Assembly: GCA_036785325.1 (NCBI GenBank)
Contig: JAXIVH010000161.1
Location: forward strand, 283,550 to 347,549
DNA length: 64,000 nt
Direction of reading: 5' to 3'
Source of the DNA: Urophycis tenuis
Lineage: Eukaryota; Chordata; Actinopteri; Gadiformes; Phycidae
Shown here: positions 33,853 through 45,554 of the stretch, one piece after another
How the letters are laid out: each line of letters begins with the position of its first letter
How positions within the stretch are numbered: position 1 is the first letter of the stretch
Notes under the pieces: generated by a model
What the model saw: the letters and a program-made list of their open reading frames with translations, nothing else
Databases searched by the model: none
Told to the model about the DNA's origin: nothing
Translations under genes and position numbers: made by a program

Positions 33853-34557
33853 TCAGAGCCTGAGATTTTCTGCTCTCCGCAAACTTCCCAGGCGTCCCTT
33901 CAGGTCTGCTTGCAGGAGGTCGATGCCAGCTTTTTCCTCCTGTGAGGATCTCTTCCACTGCTTCCTCAAGTCCCTTCTCTCCATCACAAGATGTTCAATA
34001 CGTTGCTGCCTTCTGGACTTGGTAAGGTTTGTTGGTGTCACATGCTTCTGTCCTATCTTTTGCATTCTGAACCTTTCTGCTCCATAGGAGTAGATCAGAT
34101 CGCCCATTTTCTCCAGTTTCTTCTCCACTGTTCCTTTGATTCCGCCCAGGATCTTGATTAGGTCTGCATCGATTGCTGCCCACTCTTTCTTGGGCCACTT
34201 CACTTGAGGTCTGTGCCCTTGGATGTTTTTCTCCAAGTGATGCAATTGTGGTTCCAGGTTCTCTGATGTTCAGCTTGAATTACTGTCAGTCACTGGGGTA
34301 CTGATGCTCGGTGGACTGTGGGTTAAATCCTGCCGCTGAGCTTCACTCCCCTGACTTGACCTTTTTCTTAAAAGATAACGATCAATGCGAGGTCCCAGAC
34401 TCAGTTTCTTCAAGCACTTCATCCGCCCTTGGTGTATTTTTAGGCCTCTGATGGTTGTTACCTTGGACCAGCCACAGGTGCATACTTGGAGCTCTTGTCC
34501 TTCAGCTGATGGTGCTTGTTTTTGCTGATTTTCTGATTTGTTGTCGTGTTCATTCAA
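33853..34557 (-). pseudogene. LINE ORF N-terminus with C2H2-like finger
   Basis: Two frames. 34270-34557 encodes QVCTCGWSKVTTIRGLKIHQGRMKCL, quoted here only as its C-x-C, H and C pattern: CTC...H...C within a KIHQGRMKC motif typical of DNA-binding fingers at the N-terminus of restriction-like-endonuclease LINEs. 33853-34245 encodes a basic linker (VKWPKKEWAAID, EKKLEKMGDLIYSYGAERF). A stop near 34270 splits them. Confidence 0.75.
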
Positions 34558-34933
34558 AGGTCATTAACCGGGTTGTCAGCCGATGAGACATCTTCCACTC
34601 TTGCAGACTCTAGAGGGGTTTTTCTCTTTGGATTCTTTGTAGCAATGAGGGGTGGCTCTTGTTCACTTATCAAGGCGACAGAGCCTGCTATCATGGATAG
34701 CTAGTCCATGACAGCCCCGTTGGGGTCTTTTCCTCCTGTCAGCTGTCTTTTCACGCCGTCACATGTTATTTCCCTAGTTGTCAGCTGCACTTTCACAGCA
34801 GTCACTAGATTTCTCCAGTTTTTCAGTTGAGCTTCTAGGACTTGATATTACAATTCCTCATTTGATCAGCACTTGGTCATAAGTGGGCTAGGGGTAGTTG
34901 CTTCACTGGGGTCTTCAGGTGGGCAGAGATATG

Positions 34934-34935
<2 letters not shown>

Positions 34936-34972
<37 letters not shown>
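34936..34972. repeat. (GA)n tract between two LINEs
   Basis: About 37 bp of GA exactly at the join between the 3' end of a Tx1-type LINE (right) and the 5' end of the other LINE (left). Confidence 0.95.
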
Positions 34973-34978
<6 letters not shown>

Positions 34979-37900
34979 AATAGTACCTTTATTTTAACAA
35001 TCAAGAATCTACACTTTGGTCAATAAGCACAGGTCAAACAGCAAATCCATTAAAAAAATGAAAAGAGCAAAAAACAAAAACAAACTAAAACCAATAAATC
35101 ACAGATCAGTCCATGCAGACCGGGTTAGATATGTATTAGATTAGATGGTGAGAGAACACCAGAGCATTGTCACTGGCTGAACACAGTATGCTAGAGTAAG
35201 TCCAGACCTTAATGAACTGCTCCATGTCCTGCATCGGACTGTAATACTTAAAATCTATATGGACCCTGGCCTTTACCATCCGACTGAACAATAAGCTCAC
35301 ATTCACATCCAACATGTCCTCCTCTTTCCTTCTCCTACTCACACACACTGCCATCTTGGCCTGTCCCAGTATGAAGTTTAGAAGTTTACACTTGTTTTCT
35401 TCTGCCTTTCTGTACTTCACACCCAGGATAAACACCTGTACAGAGAACTCTTCTCTAGCTACGCTGAAGAGACTCTTCAGAAGAGTGAAAAGAGGAGTGA
35501 GACGTGCACACTCGCCATAACAGTGAAAGACTGTCTCCCTCTCACCACAGAACACACACCGGTCAGTGTGCCCTGGGGCGATGACAGATAAGAATGAGTT
35601 CACTGCCACATGTAGCACCCTCCATTGTAAGTCTGCCACTTTTTTCATCAGTGAGCCTTTATAGAGGCTCCTCCAGGCAGGCATCACCTCATCTCCCAGC
35701 TGCAGGTGACCTCTCCATGGAGTGTCCACACGGTTCAGAGTCTTTCCATTCAGACACTTTACCATGACTCTGTACAGGGCCTTACCAGTGGCCTCCTGTA
35801 GGCTTAAAGTGCAGTGCTGTGTGTTTAAAAACCAACCAGTACAGTCTTTAAAAACCGGGGCGAACAGTGATGGAGGGAAACGTATCGTCAGTGCAGGGGG
35901 CAATAAAACCTTGGGAGTGCCGGCTCAGTACAAGTTGTTGTTGTCCACTCAGACAGCCCCTCCAGTGCTCCAACAGTCTGCTAATGGTCCTCACAGACCG
36001 GACCCCCACACCAGCTGCCAGGGCTGCTGCATCCTGTAGTCCAGCTCCAGCCAGGTGAACAACAGACCCCAGAGTCGTGACCCTGGCCTTGCAGAAAATG
36101 GCTCTAAATGCTGCTCCTGCCCAGAAAGGGGTGCCAAATTGTCCTCCAAAAACCACAGGCTCCTGAAGCAGCCAGTGAAGAGAGACCGTACTTTTCTCCC
36201 TTGCCATCAGCTTCCACACAGAAAAAACTCCCCGGTAGAAAAGTGGCAAAGTACACAGGTCTGCAGTGCTGAGGTCCATGAGGAACAGTGAATCCTTCAT
36301 ACCCAGGTCAGCGAACCGCTGGAGAATCAGGTGAGCTAGCGGCCTCCAGACCAGGTCCTTAGGGGCCGTACAGCAGTTGCTGAATGAACTGCAGCCGGAA
36401 AGCAGCTCCTCTACTGGCCAGTTGGACAAGTCCTTGCCCTCCCTCATCCTTCGGAAGGTAAAGGACAGCTTTAGGGATCCAGTGAAGTTTATTCCAAAAA
36501 AAATTGACTAGTATCTCCTGTATTTTGGAAAGCAGATTAGGTGGAGGATCAACACAGGCCAGTCTGTGCCAAAGGGAGGAGGACACCAGGTTGTTGATGA
36601 TGAGTGCCCTTCCTCTATACGACATGCTTGGTAACAGCCAGCTCCGCCTCCTGAGCCGACCTTCAACCATAGCCAGCGCATTATCCCAGTTCTTGTTCAC
36701 AATAGTCTCATCGCCTAAGAACACCCCAAGGTATTTTATGCCCCCTGTCTTCCACGTCAGTCCTCCTGGTAAAAACAGGTTGGTTGTGGGCTTATCGTTA
36801 ATCATCACCGCTTCGCTCTTACTCCAGTTTACCTTTGCTGACGTTAGCTGACGCTAACTCATTAAACAGTCCAACATTAGTTTTTATGGTGTCAATGTCT
36901 TTTTGTGTATTCACCATTAAAATCACATCATCAGCATAGGCAGACAGTTTAAAAACAGCAGGACATCCATTAAAAACAACACCATTGAGCTCCCTTCTTA
37001 ATTTGTGGAGCAGGGGCTCTATGGCTAGGGAATAGAGCATCCTCGATAGGGAACATCCCTGCCGAACCCCCCTCTCCACATTAAAAGGAGCAGCTAGGCC
37101 ACCATTAACCTTCAGTATACTCGCAATGTCACAGTACAGTACCTGGATCTTAGCTATGAAGCCTGGGTTGAACCCAAAAGCAGCCAGCGCCTGCCACAGA
37201 TACTGGTGTTCAACCCGGTCAAAAGCTTTTTCCTGGTCTACGGATATCAGACCAGTGTCTGTGTCCAATGAGCTAGAGACGTCCAAAACATGCCTGATTA
37301 GAGTGATATTATCACTGATGGACCTGCCGGGCACGCAGTAGGTCTGGTCCACATGAATCATTTCACCAACAACCTCCCTCAGCCTCAGGGCCAGGGCTTT
37401 GGATAAGATCTTATAGTCTCCACACAGCAATGAAACCGGTCTCCAGTTCTTTAAGAGCTGCAGATCTCCTTTTTTGGGGAGCAGGGTGATTACAGCCCTC
37501 CTGCAGCTCAGCGGTAGTTGTCCCCGGTTCAGACTGTCTTGGAAGACCTCAAACATATCCTCCCCGAGAACCGTCCAGAAAGACTTGTAGAACTCCACAG
37601 GGAGCCCATCAATACCTGGAGCCTTCTCATTGGCCAGGCTCATGAGGGCTGTATGGAGTTCATTCATAGTCAGTTCAGAGCTCAATGCTATATTAGAAGC
37701 AGGATCCACCTGAGGCAGGTCATTAAAAACCTGTCCACCCAGCTCTGGGTTATCCACAAACTCATTCGAATACAGTGCTTTGTAGAAGGTTGTGGCATAC
37801 CTCCGGATCTCTAGGCCTGTTGTGTATGAAGAACCATCTTCAGCATGTAGCGAGTGGATGATCTTCTTCTGCCCATTTTTCCTCTCTAAGCTGAAAAAAA

Positions 37901-38750
37901 AACTGGGATGGAGCATCCATTTGTGAGGCGTTCAGAAAACGAGACCGAACCAGCGCCCCCTGCGCTGTAATGCCCAACAGGTTGGCTAATGCAGCCTTTT
38001 TTCCTTTAAGGGCTTCAAAATGCCCTTGTTCTCCTGTACAGTCTGCCAAACCCTGCAGCTGTACCACCTCGGTCTCTAGGTCCTGAAGAGACCTGCTAAT
38101 GTACTTAGTGACATTGCGAGTATACTGCTTACAAAATTGTTGGATTTGGACTTTGCCAAAATCCCACCACTGCTGTAAAGAAATAAAATTGGACTTCTTC
38201 TGCTTGTGTAAAACCCATAAATAATTAAAACCCTCTCTAAAAGCATTGTCTAATAAAAGAGCTGTGTTAAAATGCCAATAAGCGCTGGTTATCTTGACAT
38301 TTGAGATAAAAAATGAGCACTGAACCAGGGAGTGATCTGTGAAGCCAACAGGTATAATGTGACTTGATTTAAAAATACTAAAATGATGCTTGAAACAATA
38401 AAAACGATCAAGTCGAGCCATGGATAAAACATTATCACGGCTGTGGCTCCATGTATACTGCCGGGTGTTTCTATGGAACCCTCTCCATACATCTTGCAGC
38501 TCGTGAGCTTCGATGAGACACTGCAGCCGAGCACACGAAGCACGGTGGGGCTCCAGGTGATTTCTGTCTGCATTAGGATGTTCTGTGCAATTAAAATCAC
38601 CTCCCAGAAATAAATACTCCTCAGTGTTACAACTGCTAATAGCATCACATAGAATGTCTAAAAAATTCATTCTATCTTTGCTAAAAAACAGGGGCATAAA
38701 CACAAATAAAAACCATTTTGACATTCTCATATTGTGCTCTGACCTTCAAA
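34973..38750 (-). mobile_element. Tx1-clade LINE, 5'-truncated copy
   Basis: Minus-strand LINE with an apurinic-type endonuclease remnant, reverse transcriptase and C-terminal CCHC region. Its 3' end reads TTAAAATAAAGGTACTATT and then runs straight into CT repeats. The 5' end joins the next LINE copy at about 38750-38770, where ACGTGTAGGG is tandemly doubled. Confidence 0.88.
35136..38748 (-). pseudogene. Tx1-type ORF2: endonuclease C-terminus, reverse transcriptase, CCHC finger (frame-broken)
   Basis: In order on the minus strand: 37840-38730 has FICVYAP-like and GGDFNCTEH, MARLDRFY and FTDHSLVQC, conserved C-terminal motifs of the APE endonuclease. 36819-37916 has EKAPGIDGLPVEFYK, RPVSLLCGDYKILSK, ISVDQEKAFDRVEH, RGVRQGCSLS and the catalytic LSAYADDVILMV. 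36359-36808 has KYLGVFLGDE and PKMSYRG-type thumb motifs (PSMSYRGRALIINNLV). 35136-36447 has the C-terminal region with CVFCGERETVFHCYGEC (C-x2-C-x7-H-x4-C). The motifs match transposon Tx1/L1-group ORF2 proteins. At least four frame changes make it non-functional. Confidence 0.9.
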
Positions 38751-38768
38751 CGTGTAGGGACGTGTAGG

Positions 38769-41569
38769 GAAGTTGCTGCCCCCTGCCTCTGCACATTAAA
38801 CATGCCCCAGATGTTTAGGAGAATACGGTAGAAAGGAGGCAACCTAGAACTGTTAGCTCCATGTGGTACTGTCAAAAAAAGTGACTTGTCAAGTCCCAGC
38901 CCCCACAAGTTCTTAGAATTGTACAACTCAAATGTTTCCAAGCAACGACTGTGGGTCCATTAAGGAGTCTTTTTACAAACTGCAACCGAAAAGCAGCAGT
39001 CCTGCTATGAAAGTGTATGAGACCATGCCCCCCCTCATCTTTAGGCAGGAACAAAACAGATTGTGGTACCCAATGTAGGCCATCCCAAAAAAAATTCCCA
39101 ACAATTGATTGCAGTTTGTTCAACAGTTCTGGTGGAGGATCCACACAGGCCAGACGATGCCAAAAGGATGAGGCTACCAAGTTGTTTATGATAAGCACAC
39201 GCCCCCTGTATGACATCTTTGGCAGCAGCCACTTCCACCTTTCAAGCCGCCCACTAGCACTTTCCACTGCACCATCCCAATTTTTCTTCAAGACTTCGTC
39301 ATTCCCCAGAAAAACACCCAAATACTTAAAACCATCTTTTTCCACACTAAACCCTCAGGGAGTCTTGGCACCCCTTCCCCCCACTGACCAAGCAATAGAG
39401 CCTCACTTTTAGACCAGTTAACTCTGGCTGATGAAACTGACCCAAAAACTTTAAGTATATTAACAATTTCCTCTATGTCTCTTCTCCCACTAATTAGCAG
39501 GACTATGTCATCGGCATAGGCTGATAGACGAACAGGAAAAAAAGAGCCAGGAAAGGACACGCCACTCAGCGCCCCTCTCAACCTATGTATGTATTGCTAA
39601 AGTGTACAACATTCCAGACAAGGAGCAGCCTTGTCTTACACCCCTTCCAACCTTGAAGGGAGCGCTTAAACCACCATTGACTTTGAGGATGCTCTCCACA
39701 TTACTGTACAGAACCCTGATCTTTTTTACAAAGCCTTCCCTGAAACCAAAGGCAAGTAGAGTGTCCCACAGAAAACTATGCTCTACTCTGTCGAAAGCTT
39801 TTTCTTGATCCAGTGAGACCAACCCCACATCAATTCCAAGAAGTTTGGAAACATGTATGACGTCACGAATCAAAGAAACGTTGTCAACAATAGATCTACT
39901 AGGAACGCAATATGTTTGGTCCGGATGGATGACCTGGTCCATTACCTTGGACAGCCTGTTGGCGAGGACTTTAGACAACAATTTGTAGTCGCTACACAGG
40001 AGCGACACAGGTCTCCAGCACCTAATATCAGTAAGATCACCTTTTTTAGGGAGGAGTGTGAGGACTGCCCTATGACAGCTCACCGGCAGGTGCCCTCCAG
40101 CTAGACTGTTGTTGAGCACGGTCCTCACCTATCTCCGACCAGAAACACTTGTAGAATTCTGCGGGAATACCATCCAAGCCTGGGGCTTTACCACATTCCA
40201 AACCCTGAAGGGCCCTCTCTAGTTCCTCCAGTGTCAGGGCGGAGTCAAGCTCGGCAAGGGACTCAATTGAAACTTGAGGCAGATCTCCCAGAAAAAGGCC
40301 GTCAGACCCACCACGCCTAAGTTCGCTCCTGTATAGGTCCTGATCAAACTGAACAGCTCTGTTCCGAATCTCACGGTCACCAGTCAATAAAGCTCCAGAC
40401 TCAGATTTTAAAGCATGAATCAGTCTTTTCTGGCCATTTTTCGTCTCCAGGCTAAAAAAAGAATTTTGAAGGAACATCCATCTGCTCCACGCTCCGAAAG
40501 CGTGAACGGACCAAGGCACCCTTAGCGTTAATTCCTAGTAAATCAGCTAATGCATTCTTTTTTTTCACCAGATTTTCTATTTCTTCATGACTCCCAGTAG
40601 AGTAAGCCAAATTCTGAATTTCTTTTAGCTCCTTTTCCAATATCTCAATAGACTGGGTTCTGTCTCTTGTAATGTTTTGAGTGTCATGTTTGCACAACTG
40701 CTGAATTTGTACTTTGCCATAATCCCACCATTGTTGCACTGAAATATAAGATGCTTTACTTTCCTTAAAACCAGCCCAGAAAGTTTTAAAAACATCGTTA
40801 AAATATTTGTCATGCATAAGAGATACATTGAAGTGCCAGTAAGCACTTTTTGGCTTCACAGAATTCAAGGTGACCCCACAGAGAACGAACCCATGATCAG
40901 AAAAAGCCACAGGGGTAATCACACAATCCCTGAAAATGTTGAGATGATGTCTGAAAGTATAACACCTGTCCAGCCTGACCAATGAAATCATGCCACCATG
41001 AGCATGAGTCCAAGTATACTGCCTGTGCTCCTTATGAAAAGTCCTCCACACATCGCTTAGATCATGGGTGTTTATACACTGAATAAGCTTTTTACGTGAA
41101 AGCATATGCGGCTCCATGTGATTTCTATCTAGCCCGTGTTCTGTGCAATTAAAGTCTCCACCAACAAACAGATACTCTTCACTGCTACAACCAGCTATAG
41201 TGGATGATAATCTGTCAATAAAAGACCCTCTCTCTGTTGCTATTGTAGGGGCGTATACACAAATGAAAGTAAAAACATGATTTTCAAAAACGTGCCCTGA
41301 TTTTTAAAAGTCTGCCTTGTATGACCTCCACAACCTCATGAGAGATTGGAGTAAAATTCTTTGCAAATTAAACTCGCAACACCAGCACTAACGGAAGTGT
41401 TGTGACTTAGAAGAGAGAGCCCATCCCACTCTAAAGCCCAATCAGCTGCATTCGCAGTGTCGCTATGTGTCTCCTGCAGAAGAAGAACATCTAAGCGCTT
41501 TACACGGAACAGTTCATAAAGCCCCCTTGCCCCATTTACGTTCAGGGAAGCAATGCGAACCACACTCAT
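38769..41569 (-). pseudogene. Tx1-type ORF2, nearly complete but frame-broken
   Basis: ATG at 41567-41569 opens MSVVRIASLNVNGARG and LLLQETHSD, the N-terminal catalytic motifs of APE-type LINE endonucleases. Endonuclease C-terminal motifs (SLVRLDRCY, FSDHGFVLC) follow in 40452-41117. Then come GKAPGLDGIPAEFYKCFW (40070-40519), RPVSLLCSDYKLLSK, VSLDQEKAFDRVEH, GVRQGCSLSGMLY (39583-40128), LSAYADDIVLLISG (39288-39581) and a thumb region with FKYLGVFLGND and PKMSYRGRVLIINNLV (38872-39345). The last recognisable stretch (NSKNLWGLGLDKSLFL) stops at about 38769, so the CCHC end is missing. Confidence 0.9.
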
Positions 41570-41630
41570 AATTAAAGGCAAAAAGAAAAAAAGACACCTA
41601 TGCATATACACAAACATTGCAAAAATAGGC

Positions 41631-43019
41631 TTATTTACTATCATTATCGGCGTTACCCAGAAGCACGTTTAACTTCGTGATAAACTTTTTCAAACGGTTA
41701 CCCTCTTGTCTTGTGACAAGACCTTCGGAAATTAACAATTTTGCTTTGGTCATAAATTGCTCTACGTCAGGGAAGTATGTATCAATCTGAAGTTTTTTAA
41801 CGTGCTTGGTTTGCACCAGAAAATTCTTAATGTCATCCACAGTATATGACTGATAAACAAAGCCACTCGCGCGCATACTGCAACTGACACTGCAGTCAGA
41901 ATCAAACTCGCTTTCCGATTCATTCATCGCTTTACCTTGAACTTTGTTGTGAACTTTCGTGGTTTTAACTCCGGTTGATTCATGAGTCTGACTTCGTCTC
42001 CTCTTTTGTCGGGCTCGGGGTACTTTAAACATTGAGCCTACTTCCTCTGCCTCCATTTGGGAGTTCTCGTCTTCAGCATCATTATCATCAACCTGATCGG
42101 TGTCTAATACGCTGTCTTGAAAGGTGTCAGCGCTAAGTATTACATCAGTTTCAACGTGAACATTATCTTCCCCTGCCAGAGGTAGGCCTACAGGGCTTTT
42201 GTGAGGCGAGGTGGCCTCTGGCTGGGGCGCCGTTCCCTCTCCCTCTGCTTGACCCCCCTCTACAGGCTCTCCCCCGTTAGCGGAATCATTATTTTCAGGG
42301 CATTGACCCTCTTCATTACTGACGTTACCCAACCCATTAGGTCTACCGGTAGCGGGCTCATCCGTATTTCCAGGACAATCCCGCAGCAGATGTCCAGTTT
42401 GCCCACAAGCAAAGCGCTTCATCAGACACGATGAGACATAGATCGGATAGCTGAACCCTTCCACAGTCACATTTAAAGTCAGATCAAAATCTCTATTGTT
42501 GTTCAAAGTCATGTACACGAACCGTCTAAATGAACAACATGTCTGAGCAGCAGGGATTTTGTCGATATTGCTATCTTCCTAATGGGTGACACCAGTTTTC
42601 CATAGCGGGAGAGAGTTTCAATCAGAACATCGTCTTTAATGAACGGGGGAACATTAGAAAGGATCACTTTCTTAGAGGGAGATGATAAAGGAAAGACCTT
42701 GGTGAAAGTGCCGTCAACTACAACACCACTTTCAACAACGGCGTTTGCCAGGTCTACCGAATCTAGAAACAAAACAACCGCACTGTTCATTCGAGCGGCA
42801 GAAATAATCTTATCATGTCCCAACGATTTCACCTACAGCCAAGCTGCATTTTTCGACGCTGGCACCAGCTGTTATTTTAATGCCATGTCGCTGCGTTAAA
42901 AATTCAAACCTCTCTTTACCTGAGGCTGCCATGCTCCCTGCACAGCAAAGCTGCCTCGGTAAGAGAAAACGTAACAAACCAAAGGTCCTAAATGACACAA
43001 AATCCATCAACAAACACAA
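41631..43019 (-). pseudogene. Tx1-type ORF1 (RNA-binding, zinc knuckle)
   Basis: Three overlapping minus-strand frames (42813-43019, 42509-42832, 41631-42518). The N-terminal part has the gag-like fold seen in Tx1 ORF1 (VVLFLDSVDLANAVVESGV, VILSNVPPFIKDDVLIETL). The third frame has a zinc knuckle reading RFACGQTGHLLRDC, in which the first Cys of C-x2-C-x4-H-x4-C is Arg. It is followed by a long acidic tail and a conserved C-terminus (IKNFLVQTKHVKKLQ, FMTKAKLLI). Frameshifts near 42820 and 42515 break it. The stop lies about 60 bases upstream of the ORF2 ATG. Confidence 0.85.
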
Positions 43020-43149
43020 AAAACCATAAGCATAAAGAAGAAAGATAAAGAAAGAAAGAAAAATAAGAGTAAAGGATCAGAGAGCCTGGCCCAGAGCCAC
43101 ACTCAGTACTCACTCAAACGCTCAAGCTCCGCCCACTCGCTCGCATGCG

Positions 43150-43155
<6 letters not shown>

Positions 43156-43240
<85 letters not shown>

Positions 43241-43340
43241 GGAGAGAGAGGTAGGGTTAGAGAGAGAGACAGAGAGAGAGGTAGGGTTAGAGAAAGAGAT
43301 AGATAGAGAGAGAGACAGGGAGAGAGAGAGACCGAGTTAA

Positions 43341-43387
<47 letters not shown>

Positions 43388-43631
43388 ATAACAGAGAGAC
43401 ACAGATACAGAAAGAGCAAGAGAGAGAGGTAAGGTTAGAGAGAGAGAGACAGAGAGAGATAGGGTTAGAGAGAGAGAGACAGAGTTAGAGAGAGAGTCGG
43501 AGAGATAGAGACAGGGAGAGAGAGACAGGGAGAGAGAGAGACAGAGAGAAGTAGGGTTAGAGAGAGAGATGGAGATAGAGACAGGGAGAGAGAGAGAGAC
43601 AGGGAGAGAGAGGAATGGTTAGAGAGAGAGT

Positions 43632-43692
<61 letters not shown>

Positions 43693-44178
43693 GGAGAGAG
43701 AGAGGTAGGGTTAGAGAGCGAGACAGAGAGAGAGGAGAGAGAGGTAGGGTTAGAGAAAGAGAGAGATAGAGAGAGACAGGGAGAGAGTGAGACAGAGTTA
43801 AAGAGAGAGAGACAGAGAGAGAGACAGACAGACAGAGTAAGAGAGAGACACAGAGACAGAAAGAGCAAGAGAGAGAGAGGTAAGGTTAGAGAGAGAGAGA
43901 GACAGAGAGAGATAGGGTTAGAGAGAGAGAGACAGAGTTAGAGAGAGTCGGAGAGATAGAGACAGGGAGAGAGAGACAGGGAGAGAGAGGAATGGTTAGA
44001 GAGAGAGTTAGAGAGAGAGAGAGAGAGAGGCAGGGAGAGAGAGAGAGAGAGGGAGAGAGAGGCAGGGAGAGAAAGAGAGAGAGTTGAATGGTTAGAGAGA
44101 GAGAGTTAGAGAGAGACAGAGAGAGAGACAGACAGAGACAGAGTTAAAGAGAGAGACAGGGGGGGAGAGAGAGAGAGT

Positions 44179-44215
<37 letters not shown>

Positions 44216-44224
44216 TCAGAGAGA
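43156..44224. repeat. complex (GA)n array with GTAGGGTTAGAG units
   Basis: About 1.07 kb of GA repeat with recurring GGTAGGGTTAGAG, GACAGGGAGAG and GGAATGGTTAGAG motifs. Internally it repeats a pattern of several hundred bases (compare about 43230-43620 and 43690-44000). Same family as 21003-21688. Confidence 0.93.
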
Positions 44225-44255
44225 ACACACAACACTGATGGTCACTTTGCAAAAC
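44209..44255 (-). mobile_element. remnant of restriction-like-endonuclease LINE 3' end
   Basis: GACAGAGTCAGAGAGAACAC is identical to 21672-21691, and CTGATGGTCACTTTGCA matches 21846-21862. The roughly 150 bases between them in the LINE 3' end are deleted here. A LINE 3' end therefore once lay beside this GA array too. Confidence 0.6.
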
Positions 44256-44580
44256 GTATATAATAATCAGAGTTATTTATCTCCATGTATAGAATTCCTG
44301 TAGTTTGCAGAAACATACATTTTTATTTCATTTTAAAGTTTGATCAATATTCACAGATGCTCCAGGGTAGTGAGGCTTTCAAAGCCCATTCATCTTGTTT
44401 ACAATATTTAAACGAAAAGTATAAAAATTCAATAAAAACTAACAACGTTTTTTGGCAGCTGCCCGTGGCGCCTTGTCCACTATGTTCTCTGCGGAGGCTG
44501 AGCACAGAACCCCCAAGCACCATGCTGCTTGGGGGTTCTGTGGCCCTGTGGCGGTCAGTGTTCTCTTCTATGCTGTAGTG

Positions 44581-45140
44581 TGCTGGGGAGGCGGTCAGTG
44601 TTCTATGCTGTAATGTGCTGGGGAGGCGGTCAGTGTTCTATGCTGTAGTGTGCTGGGGAGGCGGTCAGTGTTCTATGCTGTAGTGTGCTGGGGAGGCGGT
44701 CAGTGTTCTATGCTGTAGTGTGCTGGGGAGGCGGTCAGTGTTCTATGCTGTAATGTGCTGGGGAGGCGGTCAGTGTTCTATGCTGTAATGTGCTGGGGAG
44801 GCGGTCAGTGTTCTGTGCTGTAATGTGCTGGGGAGGCGGTCAGTGTTCTGTGCTGTAGTGTGCTGGGGAGGCGGTCAGTGTTCTATGCTGTAATGTGCTG
44901 GGGAGGCGGTCAGTGTTCTATGCTGTAGTGTGCTGGGGAGGCGGTCAGTGTTCTATGCTGTAGTGTGCTGGGGAGGCGGTCAGTGTTCTATGCTGTAGTG
45001 TGCTGGGGAGGCGGTCAGTGTTCTGTGCTGTAGTGTGCTGGGGAGGCGGTCAGTGTTCTGTGCTGTAGTGTGCTGGGGAGGCGGTCAGTGTTCTATGCTG
45101 TAGTGTGCTGGGGAGGCGGTCAGTGTTCTATGCTGTAGTG
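44581..45140. repeat. 35-bp minisatellite, exactly 16 units
   Basis: The unit starts TGCTGGGGAGGCGGTCAGTG and ends TAGTG or TAATG. Sixteen consecutive units fill 560 bp with no indel. Variation is almost confined to two sites: A or G in TTCT(A/G)TG, and A or G in TA(A/G)TG. A degenerate partial unit precedes it (44551-44580) and another follows (45141). Confidence 0.97.
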
Positions 45141-45446
45141 TTTGGGGAGGCGATGTGCAGGATAGGCCACTGCACAGACTGGTGAGGGAGGCAGCTTCTC
45201 TGGGCTCGGCATTGAGCTGGCCTCTCTGTTTTTGCAGACAGAGGCTCATCCGTCATGCTCACTCCTTGCCATCCGAGCCGCGCTGCGCTGGCCGGCCAGG
45301 GGTGCATGTCACGTCACAGGTTCATTTCAAAGGGCTGCGCTACAAACTACCTCAAGGGCGACGGCAGAGAGATTGCTAGGACCTTGGCATACCCGGCAAG
45401 CTTTAGTCTGTTGTGTTCAGCCATTGTACCTTTAGTACACTGATGA

Positions 45447-45554
<108 letters not shown>

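Larger units (their letters stand above)
32962..34945 (-). mobile_element. restriction-like-endonuclease LINE, 5' half
   Basis: Minus strand: a 5' UTR beginning next to a CT tract (34936-34972), then zinc-finger, linker and N-terminal reverse-transcriptase frames. It is broken at 32962 by the BEL element. About 120 bp of its 5' end recurs at 20899-21020, and about 75 bp at the 3' end of the same LINE (21689-21765). Confidence 0.85.
38765..43150 (-). mobile_element. Tx1-clade LINE with 5' end, 3'-truncated copy
   Basis: Carries a 5' UTR starting beside the GA array at 43156, ORF1 and most of ORF2 on the minus strand. Its C-terminal end is lost at about 38765, where the neighbouring copy begins. 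It is clearly related to the copy at 34973-38750 but not identical. Confidence 0.88.

Noticed and set aside
44581..45140. CRISPR-like regular repeat
   Set aside because: The units are contiguous without spacers, in a vertebrate genome. It is a minisatellite.
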